Shown: positions 1 through 5,568 of the stretch, piece by piece
How positions within the stretch are numbered: position 1 is the stretch's first letter
How the letters are laid out: every line of letters starts with the position of its first letter
Assembly (NCBI GenBank): GCA_018716005.1
Contig: DVKN01000174.1
Location: 1 to 6,586, forward strand
DNA length: 6,586 nt
DNA from: Candidatus Scatomorpha stercoravium
Lineage (GTDB): Bacteria > Bacillota > Clostridia > Oscillospirales > Oscillospiraceae
Reading direction: 5' to 3'
Notes under the pieces: model-generated
Seen by the model: the letters and a program-made list of their open reading frames with translations, nothing else
Told to the model about the DNA's origin: nothing
Database searches by the model: none
Translations under genes and position numbers: made by a program

Positions 1-2
1 TT

Positions 3-311
3 ATCGATTTCTGGAAGGAATTCGGCAGTAGCAATATCCGGCAGAGGTATAACTTCTGTAAGCACAAAGGCAAACCTCTCTACGAGGAGCTTGCACAGTT
101 TTCCGGCCCTCGTTTCATCGGCTTCTATAAAGAAACCCACGATGGAAATCGTGAGCAACTTGCTTCTGACCAGAGGGATGTTCGACTTCAGTGTAGCCTA
201 AGCGATTCAATTGAAGAACTTCGACAGTTTGACAATATGCAGCTGTTTCCCTATATCTCCAAGTTGTTTGGTGAGCTGGAACGAGTCCTGAGCCCTTCAG
301 AATTCGTATAG
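3..311 (+). CDS. C-terminal fragment of an unrecognised protein (5' end outside window)
   Basis: A reading frame open from the window edge runs 102 codons to a TAG at 309-311; its start lies upstream of the window. I do not recognise the family. The visible product is soluble-looking and mixed charged/aromatic. It begins IDFWKEFGSS, contains NIRQRYNFCKHKGKPLYEE and ends ELERVLSPSEFV, with no membrane segment, signal or clear catalytic motif. The last ~35 residues (from LSDSIEELRQF onward) look helical. Base composition is about 46% GC by hand count against about 70% in a sampled stretch of the next gene, and third positions are often A or T, so the gene looks acquired or part of a mobile region. 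A short coding fragment by chance is possible, but an open frame with plausible composition over 300 bases favours a real gene. No function is assigned. Confidence 0.6.
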   Translation: MDFWKEFGSSNIRQRYNFCKHKGKPLYEELAQFSGPRFIGFYKETHDGNREQLASDQRDVRLQCSLSDSIEELRQFDNMQLFPYISKLFGELERVLSPSEFV

Positions 312-314
312 GAA

Positions 315-374
315 TGGGTGTGCACGGTTTAACGATAACTCAAACCATTTAACGAAAAGTCCGTGGGGTGTGCA
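315..374. repeat. Short paired direct repeats at the low-GC/high-GC junction
   Basis: GGGTGTGCA occurs at 316-324 and again at 366-374, exactly 50 bases apart. Between them TTTAACGA occurs at 328-335 and 348-355, 20 bases apart. GGTTT (326-330) and AAACC (342-346) also form a short inverted pair. The cluster sits between the stop codon of the AT-richer gene and the GC-rich metal-transporter operon. It could be remnants of an attachment site, protein-binding repeats or chance. No integrase gene is visible in the window. Confidence 0.3.
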
Positions 375-383
375 TTTTGTATC

Positions 384-401
384 AAAGTAGGTCACTACTT
401 T
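384..401. promoter_or_regulatory. Palindrome AAAGTAG-gtca-CTACTTT, candidate operator upstream of the metal importer
   Basis: AAAGTAG (384-390) is the exact reverse complement of CTACTTT (395-401), separated by four bases. It lies 51 bases upstream of the binding-protein start and directly before the hairpin at 405-430. Its position and symmetry fit an operator for a dimeric repressor, and metal-uptake operons are usually controlled by Zur/Fur- or DtxR/MntR-type repressors. However, it does not match the consensus I know for B. subtilis Zur or MntR. It could instead be an RNA hairpin preceding the terminator-like stem. I could not find a convincing -35/-10 pair near it. Confidence 0.35.
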
Positions 402-404
402 CAA

Positions 405-438
405 AAGAGAGCACCGCTGGGTGCTCTCTTATTTTATT
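405..438 (+). terminator. Rho-independent terminator or attenuator just before the metal importer
   Basis: A perfect 10-bp stem, AAGAGAGCAC (405-414) with GTGCTCTCTT (421-430), encloses a 6-base loop and is followed by the T-rich run ATTTTATT (431-438). It ends only 14 bases before the ATG of the binding-protein gene. It may simply terminate the upstream gene. Because 14 bases leave no room for a promoter, the importer's own transcript probably also crosses it, which would make it an attenuator or partial terminator. Confidence 0.7.
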
Positions 439-452
439 CCCGGGGCAATGCC

Positions 453-1397
453 ATGAAAAAACTGCTTGCAATCCTTATATCCGCGGCCCTTCTGCTGGGC
501 CTTGCCGCCTGCGGCGCCGCGCCGGAGAACGAGGGGGAGGGCGTCAGCGTCGTCGCGACGGTCTTCGCGCCCTATGACTTCGCGCGCGAGCTCGTAGGGG
601 AGCTCGGCACGGTGACCATGCTGCTCCCGCCGGGCGCGGAGGCGCACTCCTACGAGCCCACGCCCAAGGACATCCTCGAGATACAGTCCGCCGACGTCTT
701 CATCTACGTGGGCGGCGAGAGCGACGCCTGGGTGGCGGACGTGCTCGAGAGCGTCGCCGGGGACGTGCGCGCCGTCACGCTCATGGACTGCGTCGAGCTC
801 CTGGAGGAGGAGACGGTCGAGGGCATGGAGGGCGAGAGCCACGAGGGCCATGACCACGAGAGCGAGGCGGAATATGACGAGCACGTCTGGACGAGCCCGC
901 GCAACGCCGCGCTCATTTGCGAGAAGATAGCCGCCGCGCTCTGCGACGCCGACCCGGCGCACGCGGCGGAGTACGAAGCGAAGCTCGCGGCGTACAAAAC
1001 AGAGCTCGCGGAGCTCGACGCGGCCTTCGCGGAAATCGTCGCAAACGGGGCGAGGGACACGATTATCTTTGCCGACCGCTTCCCGCTATTATATTTCGCG
1101 CGGGCCTACGGGCTCGGGTATTACGCCGCCTTCCCCGGCTGCGCGGATGACGCGGAGCCCAGCGCGGCGACCGTGGCCTTCATAATAGACAAGGTGAAGG
1201 CGGAGGGCATACCCGTGGTCTTCCACGCGGAGCTCGCGAACGAGGACATGGCGGACATAGTCTGCGACGAGACGGGCGCGGTCAAGCGGCAGTTCAACGC
1301 CTGCCACAACGTGACGCGCAGCCAGTTCAGCGCGGGCGTCGGCTATCTCGAGCTGATGTGGGAGAATACCGAAGTTCTGAAGGAGGCGCTGGAGTGA
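453..1397 (+). CDS. znuA: Zinc/manganese-type ABC transporter substrate-binding lipoprotein (ZnuA/TroA, SBP_bac_9 family)
   Basis: Predicted 314-residue extracellular lipoprotein that captures a divalent metal, probably zinc, and hands it to the permease encoded two genes on. I chose the ATG at 453: it gives a compact lipoprotein signal (MKKLLAILIS, then GLAAC with Cys20). The in-frame GTG at 363 would put the terminator hairpin inside the gene. The Shine-Dalgarno is weak (GGGG, 442-445). Family hallmarks are PPGAEAHSYEPTP (His65), a short acidic His-rich loop HEGHDHESEAEYDEH (130-144) and DEHVWTSP (His144). The third classic ligand position, normally FHD, reads FADRF (Ala207-Asp208). The C-terminal part carries FPGC (Cys230), VFHAEL (His258) and NACHNVT (Cys284-His285), a variant I associate with clostridial members. 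The stop overlaps the ATPase start. The metal cannot be fixed from sequence. Confidence 0.9.
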   Translation: MKKLLAILISAALLLGLAACGAAPENEGEGVSVVATVFAPYDFARELVGELGTVTMLLPPGAEAHSYEPTPKDILEIQSADVFIYVGGESDAWVADVLESVAGDVRAVTLMDCVELLEEETVEGMEGESHEGHDHESEAEYDEHVWTSPRNAALICEKIAAALCDADPAHAAEYEAKLAAYKTELAELDAAFAEIVANGARDTIIFADRFPLLYFARAYGLGYYAAFPGCADDAEPSAATVAFIIDKVKAEGIPVVFHAELANEDMADIVCDETGAVKRQFNACHNVTRSQFSAGVGYLELMWENTEVLKEALE

Positions 1398-2104
1398 TGG
1401 CTCTCATAAAATGCGAAAACCTCGCCTTCTCCTACGCGGGGGAGACGGTGCTCGAGGGCGTCAATTTCGCCGTGAACCCGGGGGACTACCTCTGCGTCGT
1501 GGGCGAGAACGGCTCGGGCAAATCGACGCTCATGCGCGGCCTGCTGGGGCTCAAGGAGCCCTCCGCGGGCAAAATAAGCTACGGCGGCGGGCTCAGGCGC
1601 GGCGAGATAGGCTACCTGCCGCAGCAGACGGAGGCGCAGCGGGATTTCCCGGCCAGCGTCTTCGAGGTCGCGCTCTCCGGGAGGCTCAGCTCGCTGGGGC
1701 GGCGCTTCTTCTACTCCAAGGCGGATAAGGCCGAGACGGAGCGGAACCTCGAGCGCATGGGCATGCTGGAATATAAGGACCGCTGCTATCAGACCCTCTC
1801 CGGCGGGCAGCAGCAGCGCGTATTATTGGCGCGGGCCCTCGGCGCGACGAGCCGCCTGCTGCTCCTGGACGAGCCCGTGGCGGGGCTCGACCCCGTGGCG
1901 ACGGGGGAGATGTACAACCTCCTGAAGCTCATAAACCTCTGCGACGGCGTCACGGTGGTCATGGTCTCGCACGACATCCACGCGGCGCTCCGCTACGCGA
2001 CGCACATATTGCAGCTGGGCCACAGGCAGATCTTCTTCGGCACGGTGGCCGAGTACCGCCGCAGCGACGCGGCGCGGATATTCAGGGAGGGGGGCGCGGT
2101 ATGA
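1397..2104 (+). CDS. znuC: Metal ABC transporter ATP-binding protein
   Basis: Predicted 235-residue cytoplasmic ATPase that powers the metal importer. The ABC core is complete: Walker A GENGSGKST at 36-44, Q-loop YLPQQ around 73-77, signature LSGGQ at 134-138, Walker B LLLLDEP at 154-160, D-loop GLD at 163-165 and switch His192 in SHD. The start is ATG 1397, whose A is the last base of the upstream TGA, with AGGAGG at 1381-1386 as a well-placed ribosome binding site. GTG 1394 is an in-frame alternative one codon upstream. Length is typical for the ZnuC/AdcC group. The gene sits between the binding-protein and permease genes with overlaps at both ends, so the three are almost certainly one translationally coupled transcript. 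Gene order and neighbours, not the ATPase itself, give the substrate assignment. Confidence 0.93.
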   Translation: MALIKCENLAFSYAGETVLEGVNFAVNPGDYLCVVGENGSGKSTLMRGLLGLKEPSAGKISYGGGLRRGEIGYLPQQTEAQRDFPASVFEVALSGRLSSLGRRFFYSKADKAETERNLERMGMLEYKDRCYQTLSGGQQQRVLLARALGATSRLLLLDEPVAGLDPVATGEMYNLLKLINLCDGVTVVMVSHDIHAALRYATHILQLGHRQIFFGTVAEYRRSDAARIFREGGAV

Positions 2105-2922
2105 TTATCCTCGAGATGCTCTCCTATCCCTTCCTCGCGAGGGCCATGCTCGTCGGCGTGCTCGTCTCGCTCTGCTCGGCCCTGCTCGGCACGCCGCTGG
2201 TGCTCAAGCGCTACTCCATGATAGGAGACGGCCTGAGCCACGTGGGCTTCGGCGCGCTCGCCATTGCCTCCGCCTTCGGCTGGGCGCCGCTCGCCGTGGC
2301 GGTGCCGGTGGTCGTCGTATCCGCCGTCGTGCTCCTGCGCGTGAGCCAGAGCCGCAGCGCCATAAAGGGCGACGCCGCGGTCGCGCTCATATCCTCGGGC
2401 GCGCTCGCCGTGGGCGTGCTGGTCATAAGCCTCACGAGCGGCGTGAACACCAACGTCTCGAACTATATGTTCGGCTCCATCCTCACCGTCTCGCGCTCCG
2501 ACGCCGCTCTGAGCGTAATCCTCTGCGCGGCGGTGCTCGTATCGTTCACGCTCTTCTACCCGCGGCTCTTCGCCGTCACCTTCGACGAGACCTTCGCCCG
2601 CGCCACCGGGGCCGGGGCGGGGATATACAACACCCTCCTCGCCGTGCTGACCGCGGTCACCGTCGTGCTGGGCATGCGCATGATGGGCGCGCTGCTCATA
2701 TCGAGCCTCATCATCTTCCCGCCCCTCGCGGCCATGCGCGTCTTCCGCAGCTTTAAATCCGTCACCGTCTGCTCCGCCGTGCTGAGCGTGGCGTGCTTCG
2801 TAACAGGCATGACTGCCTCCTACGCCCTCGAGACGCCGAGCGGCGCGAGCGTGGTCTGCGCGGATATACTCGCCTTCGCCGCCTTCGCCCTCGCGGGGCG
2901 CATAAGGGACGGGGGAAAGTGA
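2101..2922 (+). CDS. znuB: Metal ABC transporter permease (ABC-3 family)
   Basis: Predicted 273-residue polytopic membrane protein forming the channel of the zinc/manganese importer, presumably as a homodimer. Long hydrophobic segments run throughout, for example around 12-30, 63-80, 92-111, 134-152, 177-206, 221-240 and 250-266, consistent with the 7-9 helices of the family. Characteristic ABC-3 stretches are MIGDGLSHVGFGA (40-52), FDETFARATG (161-170) and GALLISSLIIFPPLAA (196-211). The ATG at 2101 overlaps the ATPase stop in an ATGA arrangement, with a GGGAGG-type ribosome binding site at about 2085-2090. It is the last gene of the operon. No strong terminator follows, only a weak CGGGG/TCCCG hairpin at 2980-2993. 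Eight of its 15 isoleucines use ATA, unusual for DNA this GC-rich. Confidence 0.92.
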   Translation: MIILEMLSYPFLARAMLVGVLVSLCSALLGTPLVLKRYSMIGDGLSHVGFGALAIASAFGWAPLAVAVPVVVVSAVVLLRVSQSRSAIKGDAAVALISSGALAVGVLVISLTSGVNTNVSNYMFGSILTVSRSDAALSVILCAAVLVSFTLFYPRLFAVTFDETFARATGAGAGIYNTLLAVLTAVTVVLGMRMMGALLISSLIIFPPLAAMRVFRSFKSVTVCSAVLSVACFVTGMTASYALETPSGASVVCADILAFAAFALAGRIRDGGK

Positions 2923-2979
2923 ATAATCGGGAGAATATGCGGTATATTGTGCATAGTAACCGGTGAGGGCCTGAAAATC

Positions 2980-3003
2980 CGGGGAATTTCCCGCATAAAT
3001 TTT
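2980..3003 (+). terminator. Weak candidate terminator after the metal importer
   Basis: CGGGG (2980-2984) can pair with TCCCG (2989-2993), including one G-U pair, around a 4-base loop. The T-rich stretch AATTTTC follows at 2998-3004. The stem is short and separated from the T run, so termination would be inefficient. It is the only terminator-like structure I see between the permease stop and the next promoter. Confidence 0.25.
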
Positions 3004-3014
3004 CATTGAAGCGG

Positions 3015-3043
3015 TTGACAAACGCGCCCCGCGGTGCTATTAT
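3015..3043 (+). promoter_or_regulatory. Near-consensus sigma-A promoter of the amino-acid importer
   Basis: TTGACA (3015-3020, perfect -35) is followed after exactly 17 bases by TATTAT (3038-3043, 5 of 6 matches to the -10), preceded by TG one base upstream (3035-3036), an extended -10 feature. A start near 3050 would give a leader of about 50 bases before the ATG at 3099. The strength of the match suggests high basal expression of the binding protein. Confidence 0.85.
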
Positions 3044-3050
3044 TTCGTCA

Positions 3051-3066
3051 CCGGGTTAAATCCCGG
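3051..3066 (+). promoter_or_regulatory. Hairpin at the predicted 5' end of the amino-acid importer mRNA
   Basis: CCGGG (3051-3055) and CCCGG (3062-3066) form a perfect GC-only 5-bp stem with a 6-base loop. It begins at the start point predicted from the promoter at 3015-3043. A stem right at the 5' end can protect an mRNA from decay. The same symmetry would also suit a repressor just downstream of the -10. Neither role can be decided from sequence. Confidence 0.4.
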
Positions 3067-3098
3067 CCAAAGTAATGAATGGAAAGAGGATAACTGTA

Positions 3099-3950
3099 AT
3101 GAAGAAGTTTCTTGCTCTTATGCTCGCGCTCGTGATGGTCTTCGCCCTCGCCGCCTGCGGCGATGCGGGCACCGAGCCGACCGAAGCCCCCGCGGACGAT
3201 ACCACCGCCCCCACCGAGGCCCCCGCCGACGACACCACGGAGCCCGAGGGCGAGCTCGCCACCGTTGAGGAAGGCAAGCTCATCATGGCCACCAACGCCG
3301 CCTTCCCTCCCTATGAGATGACCGACGACGAGGGCAATGTCATCGGCATCGACGCCGACATCGCCGCCGCCATCGCCGAGAAGCTCGGCTTCGAGCTCGT
3401 CATCGACGACATGGACTTCGACGGCGCCCTTCTCGCCGTCCAGCAGGGCAAGGCGGACATGATGCTCGCCGGCCTCTCCGTGACCCCCGACCGTGAGGCG
3501 GTCATGGACTTCTCCGACTCCTACGCCACCGGCGTGCAGGTCGTCATCGTCACCGAGGACAGCGACATCGCCACCGCCGACGACCTCGAGGGCAAGCTCA
3601 TCGGCTGCCAGCGCGGCACCACCGGCTACCTCTACGCCTCCGATACGCCTGAGAACGGCGGCTACGGCGAGGACGCCGTCGTTGCCTACGACAACGGCAT
3701 CACCGCCGTCCAGGCCCTGCAGAACGGCCAGGTCGACGCGGTTATCATCGACAACGGCCCCGCTCAGGAATTCGTCGCCGCCAACGCCGGCCTGAAGATT
3801 CTCGAGACCCCCTGGGTTGAGGAGGAGTACGCTATCGGCCTCACCAAGGGCAACGACGCGCTCAACGCCGCCATCAACGACGCCCTCGCCGAGCTCATAG
3901 CCGACGGCACCGTCCAGAGCATCATCGACACCTACATCAGCGCCGAGTAA
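3099..3950 (+). CDS. Polar amino-acid ABC transporter substrate-binding lipoprotein (SBP_bac_3 family)
   Basis: Predicted 283-residue lipoprotein that binds an amino acid outside the membrane and delivers it to the permease encoded next. The start ATG 3099 is preferred over in-frame ATG 3075 because it has AGAGGA (3085-3090) eight bases upstream and yields a short lipoprotein signal ending FALAAC (Cys20). A Thr/Pro/Glu/Asp-rich linker (about 21-52) follows, then the binding domain opening LIMATNAAFPPYEM. Family features include GLSVTPDREAVMDFSDSY (125-142), whose Arg132 matches the residue that holds the ligand carboxylate in HisJ-type proteins, QRGTTG (171-176) and VDAVIIDNG (212-220, Asp218). 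The exact ligand (cystine, glutamine, histidine or another) is not resolvable. Of 19 isoleucines, 17 use ATC, unlike the metal operon, suggesting selection for high expression. Confidence 0.93.
   Translation: MKKFLALMLALVMVFALAACGDAGTEPTEAPADDTTAPTEAPADDTTEPEGELATVEEGKLIMATNAAFPPYEMTDDEGNVIGIDADIAAAIAEKLGFELVIDDMDFDGALLAVQQGKADMMLAGLSVTPDREAVMDFSDSYATGVQVVIVTEDSDIATADDLEGKLIGCQRGTTGYLYASDTPENGGYGEDAVVAYDNGITAVQALQNGQVDAVIIDNGPAQEFVAANAGLKILETPWVEEEYAIGLTKGNDALNAAINDALAELIADGTVQSIIDTYISAE
3177..3239 (+). repeat. Two-copy tandem repeat in the binding-protein linker
   Basis: Residues 27-36 and 38-47 of the lipoprotein are both PTEAPADDTT, a period of 11 residues or 33 bases. The DNA copies differ at several third positions, so the protein sequence rather than the DNA has been conserved. 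It forms an acidic, Pro/Thr-rich spacer between the lipid anchor and the binding domain, a common tether in Gram-positive lipoproteins. Confidence 0.85.
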
Positions 3951-3971
3951 TCCCGGCAGATACGCACTGTC

Positions 3972-4002
3972 AAGGGCGGCCCGCAAAGCCGCCCTTTTCT
4001 TT
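3972..4002 (+). terminator. Intra-operon hairpin, partial terminator or mRNA-stabilising stem
   Basis: AAGGGCGGC (3972-3980) pairs perfectly with GCCGCCCTT (3988-3996) around a 7-base loop, followed by TTCTTT (3997-4002). It sits between the binding-protein stop and the permease ribosome binding site. Such a stem can end most transcripts after the binding-protein gene or protect its 3' end, giving more binding protein than membrane components, as is usual for ABC importers. The C in the T run suggests incomplete termination. I see no separate promoter for the permease. Confidence 0.75.
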
Positions 4003-4016
4003 GAGAGGAGTACGCC

Positions 4017-4778
4017 ATGGAAAATTACACCCTGTGGAAGCAGCTGCTGACCGGAGGCGAGGACATCGGCTTCTGGAAGGAGCAGTACGTCTACTTCTAC
4101 CAGGCCTTCATAGAGAACGACCGATGGCTCCAGTACATCGAAGGCGTCGGCACAACCATCGTCGTAACGGCGTGCGCCCTCGTCATAGGCGTCATACTGG
4201 GCGTCCTGGTGGCTACCGTGCGCACGGCGCACGACCAGCAGCGCGTGGGCCAGCGCAATATAGTGCTCGGCTTCTTCAACGCCATCTTCAAGGTCTACGT
4301 CACCGTAATTCGCGGCACGCCGATGATGGTGCAGCTGCTCATAATGGGCTTCGTCATCTTCAAGACCAGCCGCAACACCACCATGGTCGGCGCGCTGACC
4401 CTGGGCATCAACTCGGGCGCATACGTCTCCGAAATTATCCGCGGCGGCCTCATGAACCTCGACCGCGGCCAGAGCGAGGCCGGGCGCAGCCTGGGCCTCG
4501 GCTACATAGACACCATGCGCTACATAGTCATACCGCAGGCCTTCAAGGCCATACTCCCCGCGCTGGGCAACGAGTTCATCATACTCCTGAAGGACACCTC
4601 GCTCATCACCGTCATAGGCGGCAAGGAGCTCGTCCACGCCGCGCAGGGCATAGTCGACCGCACCTACGAGGCGATGTACCCCTTCTTCGGGGCGGCGGCC
4701 GTGTACCTCGTGCTGGTCATGATTTTCTCCTGGCTGCAGGGCAAGCTGGAAAGGAGGCTGAGGCAGAGTGAACGCTAA
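4017..4778 (+). CDS. Polar amino-acid ABC transporter permease (HisM/GlnP type)
   Basis: Predicted 253-residue membrane protein forming the translocation pore of the amino-acid importer. A soluble or amphipathic N-terminal stretch of about 42 residues is followed by hydrophobic segments near 45-66, 84-114, 120-140, 178-200 and 222-240, matching the five-helix core of the His/Glu/Gln/Arg permease family. RGTPMMVQL (99-107) is typical. The ATPase-contacting EAA loop is clear: EAGRSLGLGY at 154-163 leading to VIPQAFKAILPAL at 171-183. Start ATG 4017 has GAGAGGAG at 4003-4010. The coding end overlaps the ATPase start by 11 bases, so the two are probably translationally coupled. As only one permease gene is present, the pore is likely a homodimer. 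Confidence 0.93.
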   Translation: MENYTLWKQLLTGGEDIGFWKEQYVYFYQAFIENDRWLQYIEGVGTTIVVTACALVIGVILGVLVATVRTAHDQQRVGQRNIVLGFFNAIFKVYVTVIRGTPMMVQLLIMGFVIFKTSRNTTMVGALTLGINSGAYVSEIIRGGLMNLDRGQSEAGRSLGLGYIDTMRYIVIPQAFKAILPALGNEFIILLKDTSLITVIGGKELVHAAQGIVDRTYEAMYPFFGAAAVYLVLVMIFSWLQGKLERRLRQSER

Positions 4779-5511
4779 CGCGCTTATAAGCGTCCGCGAC
4801 GTCAAGAAGTATTATAACGGCGGCAGGGTCAAGGCCCTCGACGGCATCAGCACCGACATAGAGAGCGGCGAGGTCGTCGTCATAATCGGCCCCTCCGGCG
4901 GCGGCAAGAGCACCTTCCTGCGCACGCTGAACCTCCTCGAGGAGCCAACGGAGGGCAGCATATACTTCGACGGCGTCGACATCACCGACCCCAAGACGGA
5001 CATCGACCTCCACCGGCAGAAGATGGGCATGGTGTTTCAGCACTTCAACCTCTTCCCGCACATGACGATTCTGCGCAACATGACGCTCGCGCCCATGCGC
5101 GTGCTCAAGAAGTCCCGTGAGGAGGCCGAGGCCACGGCCATGAAGCTCCTCGAGCGCGTGGGCCTCGCCGACAAGGCGCTCAATTACCCCAAGCAGCTCT
5201 CCGGCGGCCAGCAGCAGCGCGTCGCGATAGTGAGGGCCCTGTGCATGGACCCCGAGGTCATGCTCTTCGACGAGCCGACGAGCGCGCTCGACCCCGAGAT
5301 GGTCGGCGAGGTGCTCGAGGTCATGAAGCAGCTCGCCGCCGACGGCATGACCATGGCCGTCGTCACGCACGAGATGGGCTTCGCCCGCGAGGTCGGCAGC
5401 CGCATCCTCTTCCTCGCGGACGGCAGGCTCGCCGAGGAGGGCACGCCCGAGAAGATATTCACAGCCCCCGAGAGCCCGAGGCTCCAGGACTTCCTCAGCA
5501 AGGTGCTGTAA
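4768..5511 (+). CDS. Polar amino-acid ABC transporter ATP-binding protein (GlnQ/HisP type)
   Basis: Predicted 247-residue cytoplasmic ATPase driving the amino-acid importer. All nucleotide-binding elements are present: Walker A GPSGGGKST at 41-49, Q-loop VFQHFNLFPHMT at 89-100 (Gln91), signature LSGGQ at 144-148, Walker B VMLFDEP at 164-170, D-loop SALD at 172-175 and switch His201 in THEMGFA. The HFNLFPH and THEMGFAREV stretches are characteristic of the polar amino-acid subfamily. The start is GTG 4768 inside the permease gene, supported by AAGGAGG (4751-4757) ten bases upstream. It is the last gene of the operon. No ordinary terminator follows, and the inverted repeat of the CIRCE element, 11 bases after the stop, is the first structure a transcript meets. 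Confidence 0.95.
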   Translation: MNANALISVRDVKKYYNGGRVKALDGISTDIESGEVVVIIGPSGGGKSTFLRTLNLLEEPTEGSIYFDGVDITDPKTDIDLHRQKMGMVFQHFNLFPHMTILRNMTLAPMRVLKKSREEAEATAMKLLERVGLADKALNYPKQLSGGQQQRVAIVRALCMDPEVMLFDEPTSALDPEMVGEVLEVMKQLAADGMTMAVVTHEMGFAREVGSRILFLADGRLAEEGTPEKIFTAPESPRLQDFLSKVL

Positions 5512-5520
5512 GGGCTACGT

Positions 5521-5551
5521 AATTAGCACTCTCGTTATGGGAGTGCTAATT
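5521..5551. promoter_or_regulatory. CIRCE element (HrcA repressor operator) of the small heat-shock gene
   Basis: TTAGCACTC (5523-5531), a 9-base spacer, and GAGTGCTAA (5541-5549) match the CIRCE consensus TTAGCACTC-N9-GAGTGCTAA at every arm position. The symmetry extends two further bases on each side (5521-5551, 11-bp arms). CIRCE is the binding site of HrcA, which represses chaperone genes at normal temperature. It lies 143 bases before the hsp20 start codon, a long leader. No clear -35/-10 pair could be assigned around it. As RNA it would form a stable hairpin and could also stop or protect the upstream importer transcript. Confidence 0.95.
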
Positions 5552-5568
5552 GTTTACGCTTTGTCCAT

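Noticed and set aside
363..452. Longer N-terminus of the metal-binding protein from the in-frame GTG at 363
   Set aside because: It would encode the terminator hairpin and bury the lipoprotein signal 30 residues inside the protein. ATG 453 gives a standard signal peptide.
2972..3012. CodY-like box near the amino-acid importer promoter (AATTTTC at 2998-3004, TGAAAAT at 2972-2978)
   Set aside because: The two half-like motifs are in the wrong order and spacing. The single-site match around 2998 fails at about five of 15 consensus positions.
2923..3098. T-box or other amino-acid riboswitch in front of the amino-acid importer
   Set aside because: The promoter at 3015-3043 leaves only about 50 bases of leader, and no T-box sequence or terminator/antiterminator pair is visible.
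3048..4805. Long minus-strand open frame opposite the amino-acid importer
   Set aside because: Its product is a low-complexity His/Val/Asp/Gly-rich sequence, typical of the antisense of GC-rich genes, and the opposite strand holds well-recognised transporter genes.
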